From the NCBI GenBank assembly GCA_963615565.1, contig CAVEGR010000095.1:1-33596 (forward strand): a stretch of DNA of 33,596 bases, read 5' to 3'. Positions within the stretch are counted from its first letter, which is position 1. Every line of letters begins with the position of its first letter. Made by a program: the position numbers and the translations under genes. Positions 25,346 to 33,596 of this stretch are shown here, piece by piece. Under the pieces are notes generated by a model. That model ran no database searches. It saw nothing but the letters and a program-made list of their open reading frames with translations, and had not been told where the DNA came from. The DNA is from UBA9732 sp963615565. GTDB taxonomy: Bacteria; Spirochaetota; Spirochaetia; Sphaerochaetales; Sphaerochaetaceae.

Positions 25346-25528
25346 ATGGCTTATATAAAGGACAATCTGGAGGTTCTAATGGAAGACTCAGGGTATGCCT
25401 CATTTCAGCTTGCCGAAAAACTACATGTCAGCAGAGTGTCTATAACAAAGTACCTAAAAACACTAAAGGAAAAGGGCCTCGTTGAACGTGTTGGTTCAGA
25501 CCGCAGTGGATACTGGAAAATAAACTAG
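25346..25528 (+). CDS. 60-aa winged helix-turn-helix protein or fragment
   Basis: A complete small winged helix: SFQLAEKLHVSRVSITKYLKTL is the helix-turn-helix and GLVERVGSDRSGYWKI the wing. The sequence closely resembles the C-terminal winged helix of AlbA_2/Schlafen-type ATP-binding proteins, where LIKRVGSDKSGYW-like ends are common. It may therefore be a detached remnant of such a gene. In favour of a real gene: an ATG start, a GAGAAG a few bases upstream, and the perfect inverted repeat in front. Function would be DNA binding. Confidence 0.55.
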   Translation: MAYIKDNLEVLMEDSGYASFQLAEKLHVSRVSITKYLKTLKEKGLVERVGSDRSGYWKIN

Positions 25529-25725
25529 AAATATCTAAATGAGAGCTGAGAGAGGGCTTGAAGAGCAAGAATAAAGCGGATACCTCTACTACGTGCAGCT
25601 GTAAGCTTATTGGCCCAACAAGAGCCTACAAATGAACCAAACTCATCTAAAATGAAGTCAACCTTTATTGGTAGGACATTGTTTTCTCGTGAGTCTGCAT
25701 AGTTTACAAGCTCACTATAAAGCAC
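25525..25725 (-). pseudogene. Fragment of a TraG/VirD4-type conjugative coupling protein
   Basis: 66 codons reading YSELVNYADSRENNVLPIKV, then DFILDEFGSFVG and ANKLTAARSRGIRFILALQALSQL. This is the Walker B region (LDEFG) and following helix of TraG/VirD4 ATPases that couple DNA to type IV secretion machines. The full proteins are 500-700 aa. Residues usually between DEFG and the next helix (IGKIPDF-like) seem lost. A stop lies just upstream, and no other conjugation gene is visible. I read it as a relic of an integrative conjugative element. Confidence 0.7.
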
Positions 25726-25759
25726 AACCTACATTTTTGACGGCCTTTTTTCTACATTT

Positions 25760-26218
25760 TTATTGTGCCATGTACAAATTACATTCTTTCTCTAGAAAAT
25801 CTTTTGCTCTCATCCATAATAATTCTTGTTTTGGATTCCATTTTGAATTTCCTGAATCATAACAATATTCACTATAGATATTTTGTAATTCTGTAGTGGA
25901 AACATCTAGCAACTTGCTAAATGCTTCGTTGTAAGCAGCATCATGCCAAGCAATACATTTATAAGCTACAATTACTTGAAAAACACAAGATGCCAAATTG
26001 CAATAATCATTGGTAATTGAGTTATTTTTAAAATATGTTTTAAACGTAGCAAGAACATTTTCATACTTCATTTCATGATCATTGCACAAACTTTGTACCA
26101 TGCTTTCTGTGAAAGGAATTACAATACGACTTTTAGAATCAAACATATTGGTTAATTCATTTGCAACAAGTTTACCAAAGCAATCAAGAAGTTCATATTT
26201 GCACAAAGAAGTATACAT
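25760..26218 (-). CDS. Hypothetical protein behind hsdR
   Basis: 152 aa, unrecognised. It is mixed helical, acidic, without signal peptide or membrane helix, and has four to five tryptophan/cysteine-containing patches (CVFQVIVAYKCIAWHDAAYNEAF in the middle; ELLWMRAKDFLEKE near the end). It starts 44 nt after hsdR on the same strand, so it is probably the last gene of the hsd operon. An accessory or anti-restriction role would be guesswork. The ribosome site is poor (AGGG 2 nt from the ATG), and a TAG just upstream excludes a longer form. Confidence 0.6.
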   Translation of the reverse strand: MYTSLCKYELLDCFGKLVANELTNMFDSKSRIVIPFTESMVQSLCNDHEMKYENVLATFKTYFKNNSITNDYCNLASCVFQVIVAYKCIAWHDAAYNEAFSKLLDVSTTELQNIYSEYCYDSGNSKWNPKQELLWMRAKDFLEKECNLYMAQ

Positions 26219-26262
26219 GCCCTATTTACTTCTATCTTTTCATAAAAAATCACCTAAACCCA

Positions 26263-29200
26263 TCAATGTGCAACATCTCCTTTTGAATCTTTGGAATAAG
26301 AAACAGCATACACCCCTTTGCCACCACAGCTTTCGTAAACGTCTTCTGTGAAGAGGTCCATGAACTCGTGCTTGATTTCTTTGTTTTCTAAAAGAAGCGA
26401 GTAGAAATCTCTGTTTTGCTCAAGGCCGTCAAGGAGAACCTCATCAATCTTGTCATTGTAAGTAAATGCAAAATCATTGAGAGTATTTGTTTTTGCACTT
26501 CGTTTCAAGTCCTCATTCTTTTTCATCATTTCTTTAATTTGGATAATGGTTGCATAAGCCACATCTTCATCAAAGGCCTTACCCGTTTTACTATTAATCT
26601 CTGCAATAATTTCAGAAAGCCTAGCCCTCTTTTCTGGAGCAAAATTTACTTTGTCTGCATTTGAAAGCTTAACATTGGGGTCAGCAACAAGGTGTGATTT
26701 TTTATGCTCTTCTTTTTTCTTTTGCATAAAATCTTCAGCCTTAATCTTGTCAGAGATATCTATTCCCTGTCCCGGCTGGTCTTCATCCAACAACGTCTTC
26801 AAGTAACCAAGGAATATATACATCTTATGAAGTGTTCTGTCATTGAGACTTGTAACTTGTATCAAGAACTCATAACAGCGAATGAAAGCTCTAACATCTT
26901 TCTTAATTTCCTTTGGCCTTAAAGGGTCATACTTTGCACAATCTCTGATATCACGGGCAGCTTTCTGCAACAGGCCTATCATCTTCTTTTTTTGGGCCGA
27001 TGTTTGTTGTTCGCTAAAGCGTAAATTTACAAACTCTTCAACATCATAGTCATAGAACACTTTGTAGCCTAGAAGTCTATCATAGATAGCATAACAAGAA
27101 GCTGGCGTTACATTATTATTAAGAGTTGTGCATGTATAATAAGGAGCAAAAGCCTTAGTGATATCACCATAATCATTTGCAAAATCAAGAATGAAAGTTT
27201 TCTTGTCAAATGGCGGATAAATACGGTTAAGCCTAGACAATGTTTGCACTACAGACACATCATGAAGTTTTTTGAGAATATACATTGCACACAGCTTCTT
27301 TTGGTCAAAGCCCGTTTGATACTTGTCTGCAACAATCAACACTTGATATTGGTCTTTGTCAAATTCATCCCTGAGCTTTGCTTCAGAAAAGCCGTTCATT
27401 GTAGACTCTTTATACTCAGTACCATCTACAACTACTTTGCCAGAGAATGCAACAATAGCATGAATATCACTATAACCCTTACGAGTAATGTAATCTTCAA
27501 ATGCTTTTCTGTATTTAACAGCACCGGCTCTGGATTCTGTAACAACCATAGCTTTTGCTTGTCCATTAAGCTCAGCCATAACAGTTGTTCTAAAGTGCTC
27601 AATAATAATTTCAACACGCTGTGTTATATTCTCATCCATAAGCTCTACAAATCTAGCTATTTGTCGTTTGGCCTCACTTGTCTTAAAACTGGGATCTTCT
27701 TCTATTGTTTTATTAAGCTTGTAGAAAGTCTCATATGTTACATAATTTTGCAAAACATCAAGAATAAAGCCTTCCTCTATAGCTTGCTTCATGCTGTAAA
27801 TATGAAATGCTTGTTTTTGTCCATGCTCATTTGTTGTTCCAAAAAGCTGTAAGGTTGTGGCCTTTGGTGTAGCTGTAAATGCAAACATTGAAACATTTGG
27901 CTGTTTTCCTGTAAGAAGTATCTTTTTATCAATGATGTCATCAACTGAATAAGATTCAATGCTATTATCACTACCAAGTGTTTGTGTAATGGCCACCATG
28001 TTTTTACCAGCTGTTGAGCTGTGAGCTTCATCTATTATTACAGCAAAGTGCTTGTTTTTCATTGTAGATATTGAATCTACAATATAAGGAAACTTTTGAA
28101 TGGTTGTAACAATAATCTTAACATCACTTTCAAGTGCATCTTTTAAGTCGGTAGATGAGCACTTACTGTCTAAGGTTCTTACTCTACCCTGTTTGTGTTC
28201 AAGCATGTTTATTGCATCTTGTAGTTGTCTATCTACAATTACGCGGTCTGTGCAAATTACTACGCTATCAAAGATGTTTTTATCATTGTTGTCATACAAA
28301 GATGCAAGGCGGTAACTCAGCCACGCTATTTCATTTGTCTTGCCAGAGCCTGCCGAATGTTGGAGAAGATAATTGCATGTTGTGTGGTTTTCTTTGACAT
28401 CAACAAGTAATTTTCTTACAACATCAAGCTGATGGTATCTAGGAAAGATAATAGTTTCTGTTACTTTTTCTTTTTTTGTAGTTGGATCTTCTTTCTTTGA
28501 GACCTCAATGAACATAAACTTGCGAATAATTTCAAGTATGCTGTCTTTTGTGAGTATGTCATCCCACATATAGTGAACGCTATAATCGGCTTCTAAAATT
28601 GGATTGCCTTCTCCTGCGTTTACACCTTCTCCACAGCCTTGGTTGAAAGGTAGAAAGTTGGTGTTCTTTTCATCAAGTTTTGTTGTCATGTAAACTCGGG
28701 AAAGGTCCATTGCAAAACAAACAAGAACTCCGCTTTTCCATCTAAAAAGACGTGTTTTAGGATTACGTTCCTCTTTCCATTGTCTAATAGCATTCCCATA
28801 ATTTTGGCCGGCTAGTTCACATTTAAGCTCAAATGCCATAATAGCAATACCATTGAGAAATATCACAAGATCAACTCTTTCATCTCCGCTTGCCTAAACT
28901 TCTTGAGAAACAGTGAAGATGTTTTCTTTGTACAATTTTACAGTCTCTTTATTTAAGTTTGAGGCCGGTTTGTCATAGACAAGATCTAAGTGTGTATAAG
29001 ATATGTCAATGCCGTGTTTTAGAATATCAAGACGGCTACTGTTTTTAGTAGTCTCTGTATTGTTTATTGTGTTAATGATTACTTTTTCAGTGTTGTTCTT
29101 ATGTATCTTTCTTAGAGTTTCAAGCTTTTCTGGTTGAGTTTTTTCAAGAAATCTCATTAATGCATTGGCATTTATGGCATAAAGTCTATCAAATTCCTTG

Positions 29201-29286
29201 TACGAACGTTCCTCATATCCATTGTTCTCTACGAGCTTGGAGATAATATAATTCTGGTAATCTTTCTCCGTTAAAATATCATTCAT
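26263..29286 (-). pseudogene. hsdR: Type I restriction endonuclease subunit HsdR, interrupted by one in-frame amber codon
   Basis: A 1007-codon frame that is open throughout except TAG at codon 131 (28896-28894). Codons 1-130 carry the typical HsdR N-terminus (LTEKDYQNYIISKLVENNGY). Directly after the stop comes ASGDERVDLVIFLNGIAIMAFELK, the nuclease core with D139, E153 and K155. The motor follows: Walker A HSAGSGKT (about 310-317), DEAH (IIDEAHSS), FTATPK, and QTGFDQKKL with TLSRLNR. Without readthrough the first piece lacks the catalytic site; a restart at GTG 141 or ATG 150 would lose D139. The stop comes from one base change or a sequencing error. ATG overlaps the hsdS stop (ATGA). Confidence 0.9.
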
Positions 29287-30476
29287 ACAGCCGGAACCTC
29301 CTTCTTTCCTGTAACATACTCATAGATGAGAGATTTCTTGTACTCCGTAAGCTTATCTATCTGCTGTTGCTTGTATGAGATAACAGAATCTATTTCCATA
29401 CATTTTGAATCTAAAAAATCAACTATCAAAGCTTGTTCCCTTTTATTTGTCTGTGGCAAATAAAAACGATAATAAGTTGTTTGAGTCATGCTAGGAAGGG
29501 CTGTTTGCGTTGAAAAGTTCTCATAATCAAAGCAACACGCAACATAATAAAATAGTTTAAAATTATAATTTCCTTTAGAAACTGTATTAAAAGCTGTATC
29601 AACGTTCCAATATTTGTCACTTATCCATTGAGGAATATTAACAGTACCTTTTCTCCCAAGAAGTACTGTAGGTCCTTCTTTATACTCTTTGCAAGTTTTA
29701 AAGCTTTTTGAACCACTTCCATATACAGGAATATCACCTTCTTGACTAAGTGGGTCTGACCCGTTTTCAATTTTGAAACAAGATTTCAAAGGAATCAAAG
29801 ACCACTTTTTAGGCATTTTTCCTATCCAAATTATCCCGCTGTCTTTCATCTCTGCGTTGGGGTCTAGGCCTTTTGTTACTGCCTCATAGATGACAGACTT
29901 GCGGTACTCCTTCAAGAGCTCAATCTCCCTTGTAATATCAGATACAAGAGATTCAATTTCCGAGCATTTGGAGTCAAGGAAGTTTGCAATTCTTTTTTGT
30001 TCTAAAATTGGCGGTGTTGGAATTAAAATCTTCTTCATATCTTGCCAATTTGTTGTCCATAAATCATCTACAATGCCGTGTCCCCATTTGTAAAACTCAT
30101 CAGCAAATTCATTGGTATGAAAGAGCCAACCATAATATCTTGGATTCATGTTTTCCATAGGAGCAAGAACTGTATTAATTAAAGATACAGAACCGTCTAA
30201 TTCAGAAATACCACAAGAACCTCTTCTATCTGAACGGCTATTTATCGCGAAATCGCCTTTTCTGACAAGCTTTCTATCATCGTGAGCATTAGTTTTTGCT
30301 GCAGTCTCGAGTTGAGGTAAAATTCCTTCCTTGGTAACTGAAAGAGGCATATAATCCTTATCACTGACTTTGGTATTCCTTGGAGAATAAAGTCCATAGA
30401 TTTTCCCCACTTTCCAATTTACTGGAATATTCTTCAGCCATGCTGCACCACTATCTTTCATCTCTCTTGCCATCAT
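29283..30476 (-). CDS. hsdS: Type I restriction-modification specificity subunit HsdS
   Basis: 397 aa with two target-recognition domains and two coiled-coil repeats. Each half opens with the same motif (EMKDSGAAWLKNIPVNW near 5 and EMKDSGIIWIGKMPKKW near 210), and each ends in a related helix (FLDSKCSEIESLVSDITREI; FLDSKCMEIDSVISYKQQQI). This pseudo-dyad fits recognition of a bipartite target: each domain reads one half-site, and the helices set the spacing. It docks two HsdM and, with HsdR, forms the restriction complex. The start overlaps the hsdM stop. ATGATG follows GGAGG; the second ATG (30473), 6 nt away, may be the better start. Confidence 0.93.
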   Translation of the reverse strand: MMAREMKDSGAAWLKNIPVNWKVGKIYGLYSPRNTKVSDKDYMPLSVTKEGILPQLETAAKTNAHDDRKLVRKGDFAINSRSDRRGSCGISELDGSVSLINTVLAPMENMNPRYYGWLFHTNEFADEFYKWGHGIVDDLWTTNWQDMKKILIPTPPILEQKRIANFLDSKCSEIESLVSDITREIELLKEYRKSVIYEAVTKGLDPNAEMKDSGIIWIGKMPKKWSLIPLKSCFKIENGSDPLSQEGDIPVYGSGSKSFKTCKEYKEGPTVLLGRKGTVNIPQWISDKYWNVDTAFNTVSKGNYNFKLFYYVACCFDYENFSTQTALPSMTQTTYYRFYLPQTNKREQALIVDFLDSKCMEIDSVISYKQQQIDKLTEYKKSLIYEYVTGKKEVPAV

Positions 30477-32542
30477 TTACCTCCAAGAAGCCTGGACATT
30501 CGTTCAGAGATGGAGGCGTCAATTTTTATGATTTCCTCTAAGAGATCATCACTCGGGGTGGGGGCCTGGTACTTGTAGAAGTAGCGGGTGAAAGGAATTT
30601 CTGCACCAATCTTGTCTTCAAAGAAGGCTTTGGCATCAGGGACGTGCGGAAGAACTTCACGCTTCATGTAGTCATCTATATCTTCATCCCACTTTACTAT
30701 TTCTGTGTCTTTTGTGTCCTTGTCATAGATCATATTGCCTTTCTTATCTTTTTGAATTTGGGCTGTTTTATCCATTTCAGAAAGGCCGTCAGCAATCTTT
30801 TCAAGCAGTTTCTTATCTATGCTTACATCTTTGAGTACAGTCTTAAGAACAGGCTCAAAAACTGATGGAGAAAGATATTTTTTATCACTTATATTTTCTT
30901 TTAGTGCATCAAGGATTGCATCATAAGTTATCTTATTTTCTTTATACACTTTGAGCTTTGCTTGCTCTTTTGCTGTAATGTTTGTTCCTTTGTCTACCAA
31001 TTCTTGAACTTTTTTCTCATCCCACAGAGAAGATAGAACATTGTTTTGTATTAAGTTTTCAATACTTGCATTTGTTATAGAGTAACTGCGCTGTAATGGT
31101 TGCATTACAGTGTATTCACGGTAGATGAACTCTGTATTCTTATAGATTTTGCAGTATTCATTTTCTTCAAAGTTTGTGTATAACGTAGTAATTTTTGCTC
31201 TGTCTTCCGGCAAAAATTCGTTTTTCTTGTTGCCAAGAGGTTTTCTTAGTTTGTGATAAATATTTGAAGCATCTATGAGCTGAATATAACCTTTCCTTTC
31301 TGGGCGTTTATTCTTAGAAAGAAGCCAAATATATGTAGAAATTCCTGTGTTGTAGAAAAGATCTGTTGGCATTTGTATTATTGCTTCAATTAAGTCACTT
31401 TCTAAGAGCCATCTTCTTATTTGGGATTCTCCAGAGGTTGTGCCTCCTGTAAAAAGAGGAGATCCATTTTCAATGATTGCAGCTCTTCCTAGTTTGTCAT
31501 CCATTTTCTTGACAGCAGATTGTAAAAAGAGCATTTGACCGTCTCCTGTTCCGGGAAGTCCTGCGCCCCAACGGCCATCAAAGCCTTTCTCATACTCTTT
31601 TCTGACAGCCTCTTCTTGTCCAACCTTGGCATCTTTTCCTCCCCATGGGGTTCCAAATGGAGGATTTTCAATCACAAATCTTGTTTTAGTACCACTAAAA
31701 GGGTCTTCTTTGAAGGTATCGGCATTGACAAAATTATCGGCATTCTGGCCTTTGATGAGCATTTCCGCAAGTCCAATTGCATGTGTTTGTGGCATGACCT
31801 CAACACCATAAAGGCGTACGTCGCACGTTGGGTTGTAGTGTTTGAGATAGCTGTACGCGGTAGAGAGCATCCCGCCCGTTCCACAGGCTTGGTCGCAAAT
31901 TGTGATGACTTTGCTGTCGTCAAATATGTCGTTTGCGCCTTCTGCTACAAGAAGAGATACCATTGTCTTGATGATGTCGCGTCCTGTGTAATACTGTCCA
32001 GCGTCTATGTTCTGATAAAACCTGCCAATTAAGTTTTCAAATATGTATCCCATTTTTATGGAGTCAAATTTTTCTGGGTGTAAATCAACTGTGGAAAATG
32101 CTTCAATGACAGAGTACAAGCAGCCGTCTTTTTCCATTTTTTCTGCGTGTTTGTTAAGCTCTAGGTTGCCAAATATTGTTCTTACGTTATCAGAAAAACC
32201 ATCTATGTAAGATTTGAAGTTTGCAAGCAAGTTTTCTTCGTCATTTTTGATTTCTTTTAGTGTAAATGAAGATGTGTTGTAAAACTGAAATCCAGAGAGT
32301 TTACACAATGCTTTTACTGGATATGTGGGGTCTTCTTTGAATTTTTGAACAACCTTCTCTTTTGTTTTTTCAAGTGTGCATTCAAAGCGCCTTAATATTG
32401 TCATTGGGATTATAACATCTCCATAATGGTCTGGCATAAAAGAATTTCTTATTTTATTTGCAATTGACCATATCATATTGGCTTCTTGCGTTATGTCTAC
32501 AGGTGTCTCGTCCCATGTGAAGTCTATTGTGTTATTGCTCAT
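30473..32542 (-). CDS. hsdM: Type I restriction-modification N6-adenine methyltransferase HsdM
   Basis: 689 aa, somewhat longer than many HsdM (about 500-550) owing to a C-terminal extension rich in charged helices (about 500-689). The N-terminal helical domain (IWSIANKIRNSFMPDHYGDVI) is followed by QYYTGRDIIKTMVSLL (183-198), the SAM-binding motif DQACGTGG (217-224), and catalytic NPPF (293-296), the N6-adenine methylase hallmark. The frame is intact, so the system could still methylate its site. First gene of the operon; a TGAGGAAA stands about 12 nt upstream. Confidence 0.95.
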   Translation of the reverse strand: MSNNTIDFTWDETPVDITQEANMIWSIANKIRNSFMPDHYGDVIIPMTILRRFECTLEKTKEKVVQKFKEDPTYPVKALCKLSGFQFYNTSSFTLKEIKNDEENLLANFKSYIDGFSDNVRTIFGNLELNKHAEKMEKDGCLYSVIEAFSTVDLHPEKFDSIKMGYIFENLIGRFYQNIDAGQYYTGRDIIKTMVSLLVAEGANDIFDDSKVITICDQACGTGGMLSTAYSYLKHYNPTCDVRLYGVEVMPQTHAIGLAEMLIKGQNADNFVNADTFKEDPFSGTKTRFVIENPPFGTPWGGKDAKVGQEEAVRKEYEKGFDGRWGAGLPGTGDGQMLFLQSAVKKMDDKLGRAAIIENGSPLFTGGTTSGESQIRRWLLESDLIEAIIQMPTDLFYNTGISTYIWLLSKNKRPERKGYIQLIDASNIYHKLRKPLGNKKNEFLPEDRAKITTLYTNFEENEYCKIYKNTEFIYREYTVMQPLQRSYSITNASIENLIQNNVLSSLWDEKKVQELVDKGTNITAKEQAKLKVYKENKITYDAILDALKENISDKKYLSPSVFEPVLKTVLKDVSIDKKLLEKIADGLSEMDKTAQIQKDKKGNMIYDKDTKDTEIVKWDEDIDDYMKREVLPHVPDAKAFFEDKIGAEIPFTRYFYKYQAPTPSDDLLEEIIKIDASISERMSRLLGGK

Positions 32543-32589
32543 ATAATTAGTTTTTCCTCAGATTGTTTCCTTAAATAAAGTTGATTTTC

Positions 32590-32595
32590 ATTATA
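32590..32595 (-). promoter_or_regulatory. Probable -10 box of the hsd operon promoter
   Basis: A TATAAT on the minus strand, about 48 nt before the hsdM ATG. A TTGACG occurs upstream but only 9 nt away, so the real -35 is weak or absent. The 266-bp gap between hsdM and the next gene also holds a TTTTGCAAAA hairpin (32634-32648) and a small AGTGT/ACACT hairpin with a T-run (32711-32734). Confidence 0.5.
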
Positions 32596-32710
32596 CCTTA
32601 TATTCGTCAAAGTAGAAATAAATTGTTTTTAGTGGTTTTGCAAAAACCTCATTAGTTTAGCTTTTAAGATTTACGGTAGAGTAATGGGAAAAATAGAATA
32701 AAAAAGGTTC

Positions 32711-32734
32711 AGTGTAAAAAACACTTCTTTTTTT
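32711..32734 (+). terminator. Small hairpin with T-run in the hsdM/AlbA_2 gap
   Basis: AGTGT and ACACT form a 5-bp stem around AAAAA, followed by TCTTTTTTT. It looks like a weak plus-strand terminator, yet no plus-strand gene ends just before it, so it may be left over from a deleted gene. Confidence 0.4.
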
Positions 32735-32758
32735 ATCACTGCAAATGTTATTGTTAAA

Positions 32759-32780
32759 GGACGGCTAAAGGGACGGCTAA
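32759..32780. repeat. Direct repeat GGACGGCTAA, two copies
   Basis: GGACGGCTAA occurs at 32759-32768 and 32771-32780, with a 2-bp spacer, 29 nt before the ATG of the broken AlbA_2 gene. It may be a regulator site or a small duplication scar. Confidence 0.5.
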
Positions 32781-32808
32781 TACCAAGTTAAATACATAGG
32801 AGTAAAAA

Positions 32809-33577
32809 ATGGCATTACCTATAAGCATAACAGAGTTGATTGAAAACCGCATTGTAGAGAATACTCGTTTGTAATACAAAACAGACTGGAATCCAGAACC
32901 AATCATCCATTCAATTACAGCATTTGCCAACGACATAGATAATCTTGGGGGAGGATATATTGTTATAGGCATTAAAGAAGAAAATGGAATGCCTGTGCTT
33001 CCAATCAGTGGGATTAGTAAAAGCTCTATTGATGCAATACAAAAGGATTTACTCAATAAATGCAATTTAATTGAACCAAGATACCTTCCTATTGTAGAAG
33101 CAACCATTTACGATAAAAAAAAATATAATTGTCATATGGGTTCCAGGAGGAGATGATCGTCCTTATAAATGTCCAGTAAAAATAAACTTTGAAGGGTCCT
33201 CACAAAAGAGTGAAAAATCATATTATATCCGTAAGATGTCAAACACAATCCGTGCCAATACAAGAGAAGAACGTGAATTGATTAGCCTTACTAGAGATAT
33301 TCCTTTTGATGACAGAATCAACCCACACGCGAGTGTAGAAGATTTGAGATCTAGTCTTATTAGTGAATTCTTGCATTCTGTAGGTAGCGAGTTATATTTA
33401 AGTTCCCTTACACGCCCTGTAAATGCTATTGCCACAGACATGAGACTTGTTAGAGGCCCTTCTGAATATCGCAAGCCTGTAAATGTAGGATTAATGTTCT
33501 TCAACGAACACCCTGACAACTTTTTTCCATACTCACTGTTTGAGCCCGGAATTTTCAACCATTTTGGGCTCATTTAA
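32809..33577 (+). pseudogene. Degraded AlbA_2/Schlafen-type ATP-binding protein gene
   Basis: The frame starts at an ATG with AGGAG 6 nt upstream and reads ITELIENRIVENTRL, then a TAA (32872-32874) where relatives have Glu before YKTDWNPEPIIHSITAFAND. The same frame continues through GGGYIVIGIKE to a run of nine A (33115-33123), where it shifts; deleting one A gives IIVIWVPGGDDRPYKCPVKI, then SEKSYYIRKMSNTIRANTREE, both AlbA_2 hallmarks. The C-terminal part (usually an ATPase-like and winged-helix region) is replaced by a short tail ending at 33577. So at least three lesions: nonsense, frameshift and truncation. Relatives are suspected regulators or defence proteins. Confidence 0.82.
33541..33572. 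repeat. Inverted repeat at the truncation point of the AlbA_2 remnant
   Basis: TGAGCCC and GGGCTCA form a perfect 7-bp inverted repeat with an 18-nt loop, exactly where homology to AlbA_2 proteins ends. It could be a terminator-like hairpin or an end of an inserted element. Confidence 0.45.
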
Positions 33578-33596
33578 ATCAACCAATCTTAGCTCA

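Noticed and set aside
29283..30476. Invertible hsdS shufflon
   Set aside because: Only one hsdS is present; no partial second copy, long inverted repeat or recombinase gene is in the window. The internal similarity is the normal two-domain pseudo-repeat.
1..33596. CRISPR arrays, rRNA, complete tRNA genes, insertion sequences or prophage structural genes
   Set aside because: Reading both strands showed no regularly spaced repeats of CRISPR length, no cloverleaf-compatible tRNA, no transposase and no phage head or tail genes.

Overview
The window looks like a scaffold of a low-GC, host-associated spirochaete, most likely Treponema. The grounds are the AT-rich coding style, a beta-barrel gene interrupted at a poly-G tract (a habit of Treponema surface-protein genes), a TIGR02452-type ADP-ribosyl hydrolase, an AAA-ATPase-like/PD-(D/E)XK protein of a kind common in host-associated bacteria, and intergenic hairpins built on a TTTTTGCAAAAA core. 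Genus is inference from sequence style, with no database search. A 10-N assembly gap (12367-12376) shows this is a scaffold, probably from a draft or metagenome assembly.

Region 1 (1-11,700, all minus strand) is a nutrient-uptake block. It reads oppA-oppB-oppC-oppD-oppF, then a ROK-family regulator, a large outer-membrane beta-barrel split by an 8-G tract, and the start of another exported protein. The oligopeptide-type ABC transporter is complete but oversized: OppA is 818 aa, OppC carries an extra periplasmic domain of about 200 aa, and OppD carries an insert of about 370 aa between Q-loop and signature motif. A 10-bp hairpin between oppA and oppB probably sets the excess of binding protein over the membrane complex.

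Region 2 (11,700-21,120) holds housekeeping and signalling genes: a DUF3899-like membrane protein; a MATE exporter crossing the assembly gap, whose true C-terminus I could recover on the far side; a flavodoxin-like protein; a STAS anti-sigma-factor antagonist facing a membrane-bound SpoIIE/RsbU-type phosphatase (a plausible partner-switching pair); an HD-domain protein; two tandem NCS2 purine permeases; a very large terminator hairpin; trmD away from its usual ribosomal operon; and a pyridoxamine-phosphate-oxidase-fold protein.

Region 3 (21,120-33,596) is accessory and partly decaying. It has a repeat-rich 373-bp leader with a possible structured RNA before a Trp-rich DUF5692-like membrane protein, a macrodomain-type ADP-ribose glycohydrolase, an AAA-ATPase-like/PD-(D/E)XK protein, a 60-aa winged-helix ORF sitting 6 nt behind a perfect 25-bp inverted-repeat element, a fragment of a TraG/VirD4 conjugation coupling protein, and a type I restriction-modification operon hsdM-hsdS-hsdR plus a small unknown gene. 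In this operon hsdR is cut by one in-frame amber codon just before its nuclease catalytic residues while hsdM and hsdS are open. At the right edge is a wrecked AlbA_2/Schlafen-type gene. Together these look like the remains of an integrated mobile or defence island. The strongest leads are the poly-G tract, the hsdR amber codon, the inverted repeat before the small winged-helix ORF, the oversized Opp system and the DUF5692 leader.
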